From the NCBI RefSeq assembly GCF_028682455.1, contig NZ_JANHLD010000005.1:318523-382522 (forward strand): 64,000 bases of DNA, given 5' to 3'. Both the position numbers and the translations under genes were made by a program. Positions 24,305 through 32,108 of this stretch are shown here, in pieces. Under the pieces are notes generated by a model that saw only the letters and a program-made list of their open reading frames with translations, was not told where the DNA came from and did not search any database. Source of the DNA: Pseudomonas putida. GTDB taxonomy: Bacteria; Pseudomonadota; Gammaproteobacteria; Pseudomonadales; Pseudomonadaceae. Numbering within the stretch: position 1 is the first letter of the stretch; each line of letters opens with the position of its first letter.

Positions 24305-25087
24305 ATGCCACGTTTTGCCGCCAACCTGTCCATGCTGTTCACCGAGCAGGACTTCCTCGCCCGTTTCAAGGCTGCCGCCGATGCAGGCTTCAGCGGTGTC
24401 GAATATCTGTTCCCGTACGACTTCAGCTCGGCTGAAATCAAGCAGCAACTCGATGCCCACGGCCTGACCCAGGTGCTGTTCAACCTGCCGGCCGGCGACT
24501 GGGCCAAGGGTGATCGTGGTATCGCCTGCGATCCGGCCCGCGTCGAGCAGTTCCGCGCAGGCGTGGACCTGGCCATCGCCTACGCCAAGGTACTGGGCAA
24601 CACCCAGGTCAACTGCCTGGCCGGTATCCGCCCACAAGGTCCGGACTGCGCCACCGTGCGCAAGACCTTCGTCGACAACCTGAAGTTCGCTGCCGATAAA
24701 CTGGAAGCCGCCGGGATCAAGCTGGTCATGGAAATGATCAACACCCGCGACATCCCCGGTTTCTACCTGAACACCACCAAGCAGGCCCTGGAAATCCAGG
24801 CCGAGGTCGGCAGCAGCAACCTGTTCCTGCAGTACGACATCTACCACATGCAAATCATGGAGGGCGACCTGGCCCGTACCATGGAAAGCAACCTGGCCAA
24901 GATCAACCACATCCAACTGGCCGACAACCCGGGCCGCAACGAGCCGGGTACCGGCGAGATCAACTACCGCTTCCTCTTCGAACACCTGGACCGCATCGGC
25001 TACCAGGGATGGGTGGGCTGTGAATACAAGCCGCTGACCACCACCGAAGCTGGCCTTGGCTGGTTGAAATCGCACAACGCAATCTGA
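24305..25087 (+). CDS. hyi: hydroxypyruvate isomerase
   Basis: Interconverts tartronate semialdehyde and hydroxypyruvate. A 260-residue TIM-barrel of the xylose-isomerase-like superfamily. Markers are MPRFAANLSMLFTEQDFLARF at the start, GFSGVEYLFPYDF, the metal-site glutamate in LVMEMINTRDIPGFYLN, QYDIYHMQIMEGD, HIQLADNPGRNEPGTGEINY and the final Glu in WVGCEYKP. Ribosome-binding site GCAAGGAG precedes the start. It lies between gcl and glxR in the standard order for this pathway. Confidence 0.96.
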   Translation: MPRFAANLSMLFTEQDFLARFKAAADAGFSGVEYLFPYDFSSAEIKQQLDAHGLTQVLFNLPAGDWAKGDRGIACDPARVEQFRAGVDLAIAYAKVLGNTQVNCLAGIRPQGPDCATVRKTFVDNLKFAADKLEAAGIKLVMEMINTRDIPGFYLNTTKQALEIQAEVGSSNLFLQYDIYHMQIMEGDLARTMESNLAKINHIQLADNPGRNEPGTGEINYRFLFEHLDRIGYQGWVGCEYKPLTTTEAGLGWLKSHNAI

Positions 25088-25114
25088 TCCGCCGACGGCC
25101 TCGTCGCCCCCATT

Positions 25115-25195
25115 GCGGGAGCTGGCTTGCCAGCGAAGAGGCCCTCACTGACACACCCATTCGTTCCTATCGCTGGCAAGCCAGCTCCCACGGGG
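25115..25195. repeat. REP-type inverted repeat, second family
   Basis: GCGGGAGCTGGCTTGCCAGC and the inverted GCTGGCAAGCCAGCTCCCAC flank about 32 bases between hyi and glxR. The core GGAGCTGGCTTGCCAGCGA differs from the other REPs in the window, which share GGAGCGGGCTTGCCCCGCGA. Confidence 0.85.
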
Positions 25196-25241
25196 GCCAG
25201 GCCAACCAGCCGAGATTGAATAATTACAAGAGGCTTTTCTC

Positions 25242-26135
25242 ATGGCTAAAATCGGATTTATCGGCACCGGCATCATGGGCCACCCAATGGCGCAGAACCT
25301 GCAAAAAGCCGGTCACAGCCTGTTCCTGTCCAGTCACCACGATGCTGCCCCGGCCGACCTGGTCGCCGCTGGCGCCGTAGCCCTGGCGAACCCGAAAGAA
25401 GTCGCCCAGGAAGCTGAATTCATCATCGTCATGGTGCCCGATACCCCACAGGTGGACTCGGTACTGTTCGGCGAGAACGGCGTGGCCCTGGGCGTTGGCC
25501 CGAACAAGGTAGTGATCGACATGAGCTCGATCTCCCCTACCGCCACCAAAGCCTTCGCCGAGAAAATCAAGGCCACCGGCGCCACCTACCTGGACGCTCC
25601 GGTATCCGGCGGTGAAGTCGGCGCCAAGGCTGCGACCCTGAGCATCATGGTCGGCGGCTGCCCAAACGCCTTCGAACGCGCCCTGCCGCTGTTCCAGGCC
25701 ATGGGCAAGAACATCACCCGCGTCGGTGGCAGCGGCGACGGCCAGACCGCCAAGGTCGCCAACCAGATCATCGTTGCCCTGAACATCCAGGCAGTGGCCG
25801 AAGCCCTGCTGTTCGCCGCCAAGAACGGCGCCGACCCTGCCAAGGTGCGTGAAGCACTGATGGGCGGCTTCGCTTCTTCCAAGATCCTGGAAGTACACGG
25901 CGAGCGCATGATCAAAGGCACCTTCGACCCAGGCTTTCGCATCAGCCTGCACCAGAAGGACCTGAACCTGGCCCTGCAAGGCGCCAAGGAGCTGAACATC
26001 AACCTGCCCAACACCGCCAACGCCCAGCAAGTGTTCAGCACCTGCGCGGCCATCGGTGGCGCCAACTGGGACCACTCCGCGCTGATCAAGGGCCTTGAGC
26101 ACATGGCCAACTTCTCGATCCGCGAAGAGAAATAA
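25242..26135 (+). CDS. glxR: tartronate semialdehyde reductase
   Basis: Reduces tartronate semialdehyde to D-glycerate with NAD(P)H. A 297-residue beta-hydroxyacid dehydrogenase. The Rossmann motif is KIGFIGTGIMGHPMAQNL, the substrate loop is TYLDAPVSGGEVGAKAATLSIMVGG, and the catalytic Lys lies in GDGQTAKVANQIIVALN. Ribosome-binding site AAGAGG is 11 bases upstream. It belongs to the gcl-hyi-glxR-ttuD-pykF run, although repeats separate it from both neighbours. Confidence 0.96.
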   Translation: MAKIGFIGTGIMGHPMAQNLQKAGHSLFLSSHHDAAPADLVAAGAVALANPKEVAQEAEFIIVMVPDTPQVDSVLFGENGVALGVGPNKVVIDMSSISPTATKAFAEKIKATGATYLDAPVSGGEVGAKAATLSIMVGGCPNAFERALPLFQAMGKNITRVGGSGDGQTAKVANQIIVALNIQAVAEALLFAAKNGADPAKVREALMGGFASSKILEVHGERMIKGTFDPGFRISLHQKDLNLALQGAKELNINLPNTANAQQVFSTCAAIGGANWDHSALIKGLEHMANFSIREEK

Positions 26136-26230
26136 GCAGCAAGCTGCAAGCTGCTCGCTTCAAGCTGCAAGAAAGAGCGGGCTGTACATCGATCTGCTTT
26201 GTCTTGCAGCTTGCAGCTTGAAACTTGTCG
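26136..26230. repeat. GCTGCAAGC-type repeat cluster
   Basis: Direct and inverted copies of GCAAGCTGC and GCTTCAAGCTGCAAG from 26136 to 26171 pair with CTTGCAGCTTGCAGCTTGAA at 26203-26222 to form a long hairpin between glxR and ttuD. Related to the repeat at 16481-16536. Confidence 0.65.
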
Positions 26231-26313
26231 CCCAAGCGCCCTTGGATATGCCTGCACGGAGGCGAGTCCCGGGGCGCTGTCGATTTTGAAGAACAATAAG
26301 ATTGGAGCCTGCC

Positions 26314-27594
26314 ATGTCGGTCGATCCGCAACACTTTCTGCGCGAGCTGTTCGCCACGGCCATCGATGCCGCACACCCTCGCCAGGTCCTTGAAGCCCAC
26401 CTGCCCAGCGACCGCAGCGGTCGCGTCATTGTCATCGGCGCCGGCAAGGCCGCAGCCGCCATGGCCGAAGTGGTCGAGCGCAACTGGCAAGGCCCGGTTT
26501 CCGGCCTGGTGGTAACGCGCTACGGCCACGGCGCCAGCTGCTCCAAGATCGAAGTGGTCGAAGCCGCCCACCCGGTACCGGATGCCGCAGGCCTGGCCGT
26601 GGCCAAGCGCGTACTGGAGATGGTCAGCGACCTTAGCGCCGACGACCGGGTGATCTTCCTGCTCTCCGGCGGCGGCTCTGCCCTGCTGGCCCTGCCTGCC
26701 GAAGGCCTGACCCTGGCCGACAAGCAACAGATCAACAAAGCGCTGCTCAAGTCCGGCGCCACCATCGGCGAGATGAACTGCGTGCGCAAGCACCTCTCGG
26801 CGATCAAGGGCGGCCGCCTGGCCAAGGCCTGCTGGCCGGCCACCGTCTATACCTACGCGATTTCCGATGTGCCGGGCGACCTCGCAACCGTGATCGCCTC
26901 AGGCCCCACCGTGGCCGACCCGAGCACCTCGGCCGAAGCCCTGGCGATCCTCAAGCGCTACAACATCGAAGCACCGGCCGCCGTGACCGCCTGGCTGAAC
27001 AACCCGGCCTCCGAGACCGTCAAGGCCGATGATCCGGCATTGGCACGCAGCCACTTCCAACTGATCGCCCGCCCGCAGCAGTCGCTGGAAGCGGCAGCGG
27101 TCAAGGCCCGCCAGGCTGGCTTCAGCCCGCTGATCCTCGGCGACCTGGAAGGTGAATCGCGGGAAGTGGCCAAAGTGCACGCCGGTATCGCCCGGCAGAT
27201 CGTGCTGCACGGCCAGCCGCTGTCGCCGCCCTGCGTGATCCTCTCCGGTGGCGAGACCACCGTGACCGTGCGCGGCAATGGCCGTGGCGGACGCAACGCC
27301 GAGTTCCTCCTGAGCCTGACCGAAAGCCTCAAGGGCCTGCCCGGCGTCTACGCCCTGGCCGGTGACACCGACGGCATCGATGGCTCCGAAGACAACGCCG
27401 GCGCCCTGATGACCCCACAGAGCTACGCACGCGCCGCGGCCCTGGGCCTGTCGGCCAGCGACGAGCTGGACAACAACAACGGCTATGGCTACTTCGCCGC
27501 TCTCGATGCCTTGATCGTCACCGAGCCGACGCGGACCAACGTCAACGATTTTCGCGCCATTCTGATCCTTGAGAGTGCCAACCATGACGCCTGA
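26314..27594 (+). CDS. ttuD: glycerate 2-kinase, MOFRL/DUF4147 type (often labelled hydroxypyruvate reductase TtuD)
   Basis: Expected to phosphorylate D-glycerate to 2-phosphoglycerate, completing the path from glyoxylate to pyruvate. The 426-residue protein has an N-terminal DUF4147 domain (VIGAGKAAAAMAEVVE, then FLLSGGGSALLALPAEGL) and a C-terminal MOFRL domain (CVILSGGETTVTVRGNGRGGRNAEFLL and LAGDTDGIDGSEDNAGAL). The name TtuD reflects an older hydroxypyruvate-reductase label for the same family; kinase activity fits the pathway better. The ATG at 26314 is preceded by TTGGAG. Its end overlaps pykF by 11 bases. Confidence 0.9.
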   Translation: MSVDPQHFLRELFATAIDAAHPRQVLEAHLPSDRSGRVIVIGAGKAAAAMAEVVERNWQGPVSGLVVTRYGHGASCSKIEVVEAAHPVPDAAGLAVAKRVLEMVSDLSADDRVIFLLSGGGSALLALPAEGLTLADKQQINKALLKSGATIGEMNCVRKHLSAIKGGRLAKACWPATVYTYAISDVPGDLATVIASGPTVADPSTSAEALAILKRYNIEAPAAVTAWLNNPASETVKADDPALARSHFQLIARPQQSLEAAAVKARQAGFSPLILGDLEGESREVAKVHAGIARQIVLHGQPLSPPCVILSGGETTVTVRGNGRGGRNAEFLLSLTESLKGLPGVYALAGDTDGIDGSEDNAGALMTPQSYARAAALGLSASDELDNNNGYGYFAALDALIVTEPTRTNVNDFRAILILESANHDA

Positions 27595-28999
27595 CAAAAA
27601 AGTCAAAATCCTCGCTACCCTCGGTCCTGCCATCAAGGGTGTCGACGACATCCGCCAGCTGGTCGAAGCCGGGGTGAACATCTTTCGCCTCAACTTCAGC
27701 CACGGCGAACACGAAGACCACGCCCTGCGCTACCAGTGGATCCGCGAGGTAGAGAGCCAGCTCAACTACCCGCTGGGCATCCTCATGGACCTGCAGGGCC
27801 CCAAGCTGCGCGTTGGCCGCTTTGCCGACGGCAAGGTACAACTGCAGCGCGGCCAGGCCCTGCGCCTGGACCTGGACACCACCCCGGGAACACTCTCGCG
27901 GGTCAACCTGCCGCACCCTGAAATCATCGCAGCGCTGGAGCCTGGCATGGACCTGCTGCTCGATGACGGCAAGCTGCGCCTGCGAGTCACCGCCAAGCAC
28001 GCCGATGCCATCGAGACCGAAGTGCTCAACGGTGGCGAGCTGTCGGACCGCAAGGGTGTAAACGTGCCACAGGCCGTTCTGGACTTGAGCCCGCTGACTG
28101 CCAAGGACCGCCGCGACCTGACCTTCGGCCTGGAACTGGGTGTGGACTGGGTGGCGCTGTCGTTCGTGCAGCGCCCGGAAGACATCGTCGAAGCGCGCCA
28201 ACTGATCGGCGACCGCGCTTACCTGATGGCCAAGATCGAGAAGCCTTCGGCAGTCACCCAGTTGCGCGCCATCGCAGAGCTGAGCGACGCCATCATGGTT
28301 GCCCGTGGCGACCTGGGCGTGGAAGTGCCGGCCGAAAGCGTGCCGCAAATCCAGAAGAGCATCATCAACACCTGCCGCGAACTGGGCAAACCCGTGGTGG
28401 TGGCCACCCAGATGCTGGAGTCGATGCGCTTCTCCCCGGCCCCGACCCGCGCCGAAGTCACCGACGTGGCCAACGCCGTGGCAGAAGGTGCCGACGCGGT
28501 GATGCTGTCGGCCGAGACTGCCTCGGGCGACTACCCACTCGAAGCGGTGCAGATGATGAGCAAGATCATCCGCCAGGTCGAGAACGGCCCGGACTACCAG
28601 GCCCAACTGGACGTCGGTCGTCCCAAGGCCGAAGCGACCGTATCGGACGCCATCAGCTGCGCGATCCGTCGCATCAGCGGCATCCTGCCGGTGGCGGTGC
28701 TGGTCAACTACAGCGAGTCGGGCGCCTCGACCCTGCGCGCTGCCCGCGAGCGTCCACGGGCGCCGATTCTCAACCTGACCCCCAACCTGTCCACGGCTCG
28801 TCGCCTGAGCGTGGCCTGGGGTGTGCACTCGGTGGTCAACGACCGCCTGCGCCAGGTGGATGAAATCTGCTCCACGGCGCTGGAAATCGCCCAGGCCCAA
28901 GGCATGGCCAGTCGTGGCGACACCCTGTTGATCACTGCCGGTGTGCCTTTTGGCAAGCCCGGATCGACTAACACGCTGCGGATCGAAACACTGATCTAA
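27584..28999 (+). CDS. pykF: pyruvate kinase
   Basis: Converts phosphoenolpyruvate and ADP to pyruvate and ATP. A 471-residue enzyme starting MTPDKKVKILATLGPA. Active-site motifs are RLNFSHGEHEDH, the catalytic Lys region LMAKIEKPSAV, the Mg-binding IMVARGDLGVEVP and the PykF-type TQMLESM. A C-terminal allosteric domain is present. The start lies inside the end of ttuD, so it is co-translated with the glycerate kinase. A second pyruvate kinase elsewhere in the genome is likely; this copy seems tied to the glyoxylate route. Confidence 0.95.
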   Translation: MTPDKKVKILATLGPAIKGVDDIRQLVEAGVNIFRLNFSHGEHEDHALRYQWIREVESQLNYPLGILMDLQGPKLRVGRFADGKVQLQRGQALRLDLDTTPGTLSRVNLPHPEIIAALEPGMDLLLDDGKLRLRVTAKHADAIETEVLNGGELSDRKGVNVPQAVLDLSPLTAKDRRDLTFGLELGVDWVALSFVQRPEDIVEARQLIGDRAYLMAKIEKPSAVTQLRAIAELSDAIMVARGDLGVEVPAESVPQIQKSIINTCRELGKPVVVATQMLESMRFSPAPTRAEVTDVANAVAEGADAVMLSAETASGDYPLEAVQMMSKIIRQVENGPDYQAQLDVGRPKAEATVSDAISCAIRRISGILPVAVLVNYSESGASTLRAARERPRAPILNLTPNLSTARRLSVAWGVHSVVNDRLRQVDEICSTALEIAQAQGMASRGDTLLITAGVPFGKPGSTNTLRIETLI

Positions 29000-29009
29000 G
29001 GGTCGAGCC

Positions 29010-29062
29010 TCATCGCGGGGCAAGCCCGCTCCTACCCGCAGGAGCTGGCTTGCCCCGCGATG
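29010..29062. repeat. REP element, inverted pair
   Basis: TCATCGCGGGGCAAGCCCGC followed by an inverted copy with GGAGCTGGCTTGCCCCGCGA, between pykF and the urea transporter. Confidence 0.88.
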
Positions 29063-29138
29063 AATCCGCAAAAAATCCACGTGGGAAAACCCGGCCCGAC
29101 AGAGGCCCGCCCACTCCACATCAACCCAGACTGCCCCC

Positions 29139-30026
29139 ATGTACACCAAGAATTTCGTCAACCCGTGCCCCGACTGGGCCACGGCCTTGCTCAATGGCTT
29201 CAGCCAGGTCCTGCTGCAGCGCAGCCCGCTGTGCGGCCTGCTCTGCCTGCTGGCCATCACCCTGACCGCTCCCGACCTGGTGGGCGGCGCCTTGCTGGGT
29301 GCCCTCGCCGGGCTGCTCACGGCCCAGCGCCGTGGCTACAACCGCACCGACCGGCAGGCCGGCCTGTACAGCTACAACGGCGTGCTGATCGGTCTGCTGC
29401 TCAGCTATGCCCTGCCCTGGTCGGCCATCCTGCCGCCGCTGATCATCGCCGCCGGCGGCCTGAGCAGCATGCTCGTGCATCAGTGGCTCAAGCGTGCCAG
29501 CTCCAACCTGCTGCTGCCGGCCTACACCGCGCCCTTCGTGCTGATCGGCTGGGCCGTGCTGCTGCTCAGCGAACCAGCCGCCAGCACCGCGCCCCCCGTG
29601 GAGCACAATGCGCTCTATGCACTGGCACGCGGCCTGGGCCAGATCTTCCTGCTCGACAACCCCCTGGCGGGCCTGTTGATCGCCATCGGCCTGGTGATCG
29701 CCAACCGCTATGCCGCTGCCTGGGCGTTGCTCGGCGCGGCACTGGGCGGCAGCGTCGCCCTGCTCGGTGGCGAAGCGAGTGCCGCCTATGCCGGCCTCTA
29801 CGGTTTCAACGCCGCGCTCGCTGCCCTTGCCTTCAGCCAGACCCGCAAGCAACCCTGGTTGCCTCTGCTGGCGATGATCCTGGCCATCGTCCTGCAACCG
29901 GTGGTTGCGCATTTGCCGGTCCCGGGGCTTACCGCACCGTTCATCCTGGCCTGTTGGCTGGTGCTGATCGGCCAGCGCCTGAGCCGCCAGCCACTGGCCC
30001 GTCGTGCCGGCCGCTTGCATAGCTGA
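29139..30026 (+). CDS. urea transporter (UT family)
   Basis: A 295-residue polytopic inner-membrane channel for urea. N-terminal FVNPCPDWATALLNGFSQVLLQRSPLCGLLCLLAI, and two homologous halves with the typical LYSYNGVLIGLLLSYALPW and LYGFNAALAALAFSQT segments, mark the UT/Yut family. AllA releases urea inside the cell, so the neighbour relation suggests urea export or uptake linked to purine breakdown. No urease genes are in the window. A REP pair separates it from pykF, so it may have its own promoter. Confidence 0.9.
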   Translation: MYTKNFVNPCPDWATALLNGFSQVLLQRSPLCGLLCLLAITLTAPDLVGGALLGALAGLLTAQRRGYNRTDRQAGLYSYNGVLIGLLLSYALPWSAILPPLIIAAGGLSSMLVHQWLKRASSNLLLPAYTAPFVLIGWAVLLLSEPAASTAPPVEHNALYALARGLGQIFLLDNPLAGLLIAIGLVIANRYAAAWALLGAALGGSVALLGGEASAAYAGLYGFNAALAALAFSQTRKQPWLPLLAMILAIVLQPVVAHLPVPGLTAPFILACWLVLIGQRLSRQPLARRAGRLHS

Positions 30027-30070
30027 AAGGCTGCCCCTAGGCTCAGCTCCATCGTGTAATGGAGCTGAGC

Positions 30071-30895
30071 ATGGATACCCCCTTGAGCTGGCGTGAGCGG
30101 CTCTACGTCATTGTGTTTCAAACCGACACTGTCGCTGGCCGGCGCTTCGACAGCATCCTGCTGCTGATCATCCTCGCCAGCCTGATCACCGTGGTGCTCG
30201 ACAGCATCGATGAAGTCCACCAGAACTACGCCGGCTTGCTGGCCGGTATCGAGTGGGGCTTCACCGCCATCTTCCTGGCCGAGTATGTGGTGCGCCTGTA
30301 CTGCTCGCCCAAACCCTTGCGCTATGCCTTCAGTTTTTATGGCCTGGTCGACCTGCTGGCAATCGTGCCGGGGATCATCGCCCTGTACTACAGCGACGCC
30401 CAGTACCTGTTGATCATCCGGGTGATCCGGATGCTGCGCATCTTTCGCGTGCTCAAACTCAGCCCCTACCTCAAGCAGGCGCACTACCTGCTCTCGGCAC
30501 TGAGGGGCAGCAAGCAAAAGATCATTGTTTTCCTGGTCAGCGTATCGACCCTGGTGACGGTGTTCGGCACCTTGATGTATGTGGTCGAAGGCCCCGAGCA
30601 TGGCTTTACCAGTATTCCCAAGGGGATCTACTGGGCCATCGTCACCCTGACGACCGTGGGCTTTGGCGATATCGTGCCCAGGACGCCGCTGGGCCAGGTG
30701 ATATCGTCGCTGGTGATGATCACTGGTTACTCGATCATCGCCGTGCCCACCGGTATCTTCACCGCCGAACTGGCCAATGCCATGCGCGGTGAACAGCTGC
30801 AGCACGACTGCCCGGTGTGCCGCAAGAACCACCATGAACATGGGGCGGCCTTCTGCTCCCGTTGTGGCAATGCATTGTTTAAGAAAATGGAATAA
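30071..30895 (+). CDS. voltage-gated potassium channel-like protein with C-terminal zinc-ribbon-like tail
   Basis: A 274-residue ion channel of the Kv superfamily. Six hydrophobic helices are visible; S4 carries spaced arginines (IIRVIRMLRIFRVLKLSPYLKQ). The pore loop has the K+ selectivity filter T195-V-G-F-G-D200. After S6 the protein ends with C247-P-V-C250 and C262-S-R-C265, a four-cysteine pattern resembling a zinc ribbon, with two His between. The ATG at 30071 follows GGAGCTGAGC; an ATG at 30059 is also in frame. No link to the purine block is evident. Confidence 0.88.
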   Translation: MDTPLSWRERLYVIVFQTDTVAGRRFDSILLLIILASLITVVLDSIDEVHQNYAGLLAGIEWGFTAIFLAEYVVRLYCSPKPLRYAFSFYGLVDLLAIVPGIIALYYSDAQYLLIIRVIRMLRIFRVLKLSPYLKQAHYLLSALRGSKQKIIVFLVSVSTLVTVFGTLMYVVEGPEHGFTSIPKGIYWAIVTLTTVGFGDIVPRTPLGQVISSLVMITGYSIIAVPTGIFTAELANAMRGEQLQHDCPVCRKNHHEHGAAFCSRCGNALFKKME

Positions 30896-30988
30896 GCACA
30901 GTACTTTTTAATCTTTTAGCGCCTAAAGCCGAACCGCTATAGTCGCTGGCAAAATGCCTTAAACGCCAATTCGAACAAGGAATGCGCA

Positions 30989-31987
30989 GTGAAAAAACTC
31001 TTCAGTGCCTCGCTTCTGGCCGCGGGCCTCGCCCTGAGCAACCTGGCCCATGCAGCGCCGCCGCTGCTCAACGTCTCCTACGATGTGATGCGCGACTTCT
31101 ACAAGGACTACAACGCCGCCTTCCAGAAGCACTGGGAAGCCGAGCACAAAGAGAAGCTCACTGTGCAGATGTCGTTCGGTGGTTCGAGCAAGCAGGCGCG
31201 CTCGGTCATCGACGGCCTGCCGGCCGACGTCATCACCATGAACATGGCCACCGACATCAATGCCCTGGCCGACAACGGCAAGCTGGTCCCCGACAACTGG
31301 GTAACCCGCCTGCCGAACAACAGTGCGCCGTTCACCTCGGCCACCGTATTCATCGTGCGCAAGGGCAACCCCAAGGCCCTCAAAGACTGGCCCGACCTGC
31401 TCAAGGACGGCGTCCAGGTCATCGTGCCCAACCCCAAGACCTCGGGTAATGGCCGCTACACCTACCTCTCGGCCTGGGGCTACGTGCTGAAGAACGGCGG
31501 TGACGAAAACAAGGCCAAGGATTTTGTCGGCAAGCTGTTCAAGCAGGCGCCTGTGCTCGACACCGGCGGCCGCGCCGCCACCACCACCTTCATGACCAAC
31601 CAGATTGGCGATGTGCTGGTGACCTTCGAGAACGAAGCCGAGATGATCGCCCGGGAATTCGGCCGTGATCAGTTCGAAGTGATCTACCCAAGCGTCTCGG
31701 CCGAAGCCGAGCCACCGGTGACCGTGGTCGACAAAGTGGTGGACAAGAAAGGCACCCGCGCCACTGCCGAGGCCTACCTGAAGTACCTGTGGTCGCCAGA
31801 GGCCCAGGAAATCGCCGCCAACAACTACCTGCGCCCGCGTGACGCAACGGTGCTGGCCAAATACACCGACCGCTTCCCGAAAGTCGACTTCCTCTCGGTA
31901 GAGAAGACCTTCGGTGACTGGCGCACCGTGCAGAAGACCCACTTCAATGATGGCGGTGTGTTCGACCAGATCTACACAGGCCAGTAA
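30989..31987 (+). CDS. sbp: periplasmic sulfate-binding protein
   Basis: Solute-binding component of a sulfate/thiosulfate ABC importer. The 332-residue protein begins with GTG and a clear signal peptide (KKLFSASLLAAGLALSNLAHA, cleaved before APPLLNVSYD). VSYDVMRDFYKDYNAAF, SFGGSSKQARSVIDGLPADVITM and NPKTSGNGRYTYLSAWGY are family segments that line the sulfate site. The permease and ATPase genes (cysTWA) do not follow here, so it is a stand-alone binding protein. The AT-rich 30900-30950 stretch with CTATAGT is a probable promoter. Confidence 0.93.
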   Translation: MKKLFSASLLAAGLALSNLAHAAPPLLNVSYDVMRDFYKDYNAAFQKHWEAEHKEKLTVQMSFGGSSKQARSVIDGLPADVITMNMATDINALADNGKLVPDNWVTRLPNNSAPFTSATVFIVRKGNPKALKDWPDLLKDGVQVIVPNPKTSGNGRYTYLSAWGYVLKNGGDENKAKDFVGKLFKQAPVLDTGGRAATTTFMTNQIGDVLVTFENEAEMIAREFGRDQFEVIYPSVSAEAEPPVTVVDKVVDKKGTRATAEAYLKYLWSPEAQEIAANNYLRPRDATVLAKYTDRFPKVDFLSVEKTFGDWRTVQKTHFNDGGVFDQIYTGQ

Positions 31988-31990
31988 TCA

Positions 31991-32045
31991 AGGCCTCTTC
32001 GCGGGGCAAGCCCGCTCCACAATGGGAGCGGGCTTGCCCCGCGAT
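31991..32045. repeat. REP element, inverted pair
   Basis: AGGCCTCTTCGCGGGGCAAG head-to-head with GGGAGCGGGCTTGCCCCGCG across a short AATGG loop, between sbp and the MscS-type gene. Confidence 0.9.
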
Positions 32046-32108
32046 TGCTTTTCCATCGATCGGTTCATTGACTACCCTTTCCGTCATCCACGGCTCAAGG
32101 AGTACCCA

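Noticed and set aside
22454..25075. An 873-codon open frame on the minus strand across gcl and hyi
   Set aside because: It is the antisense shadow of two well-identified genes; its translation is dominated by V, G, H, D and Q runs typical of reverse frames in GC-rich DNA and has no recognisable domain.
27542..29320. A 592-codon minus-strand frame opposite pykF
   Set aside because: Shadow of pykF; the translation has no family features.
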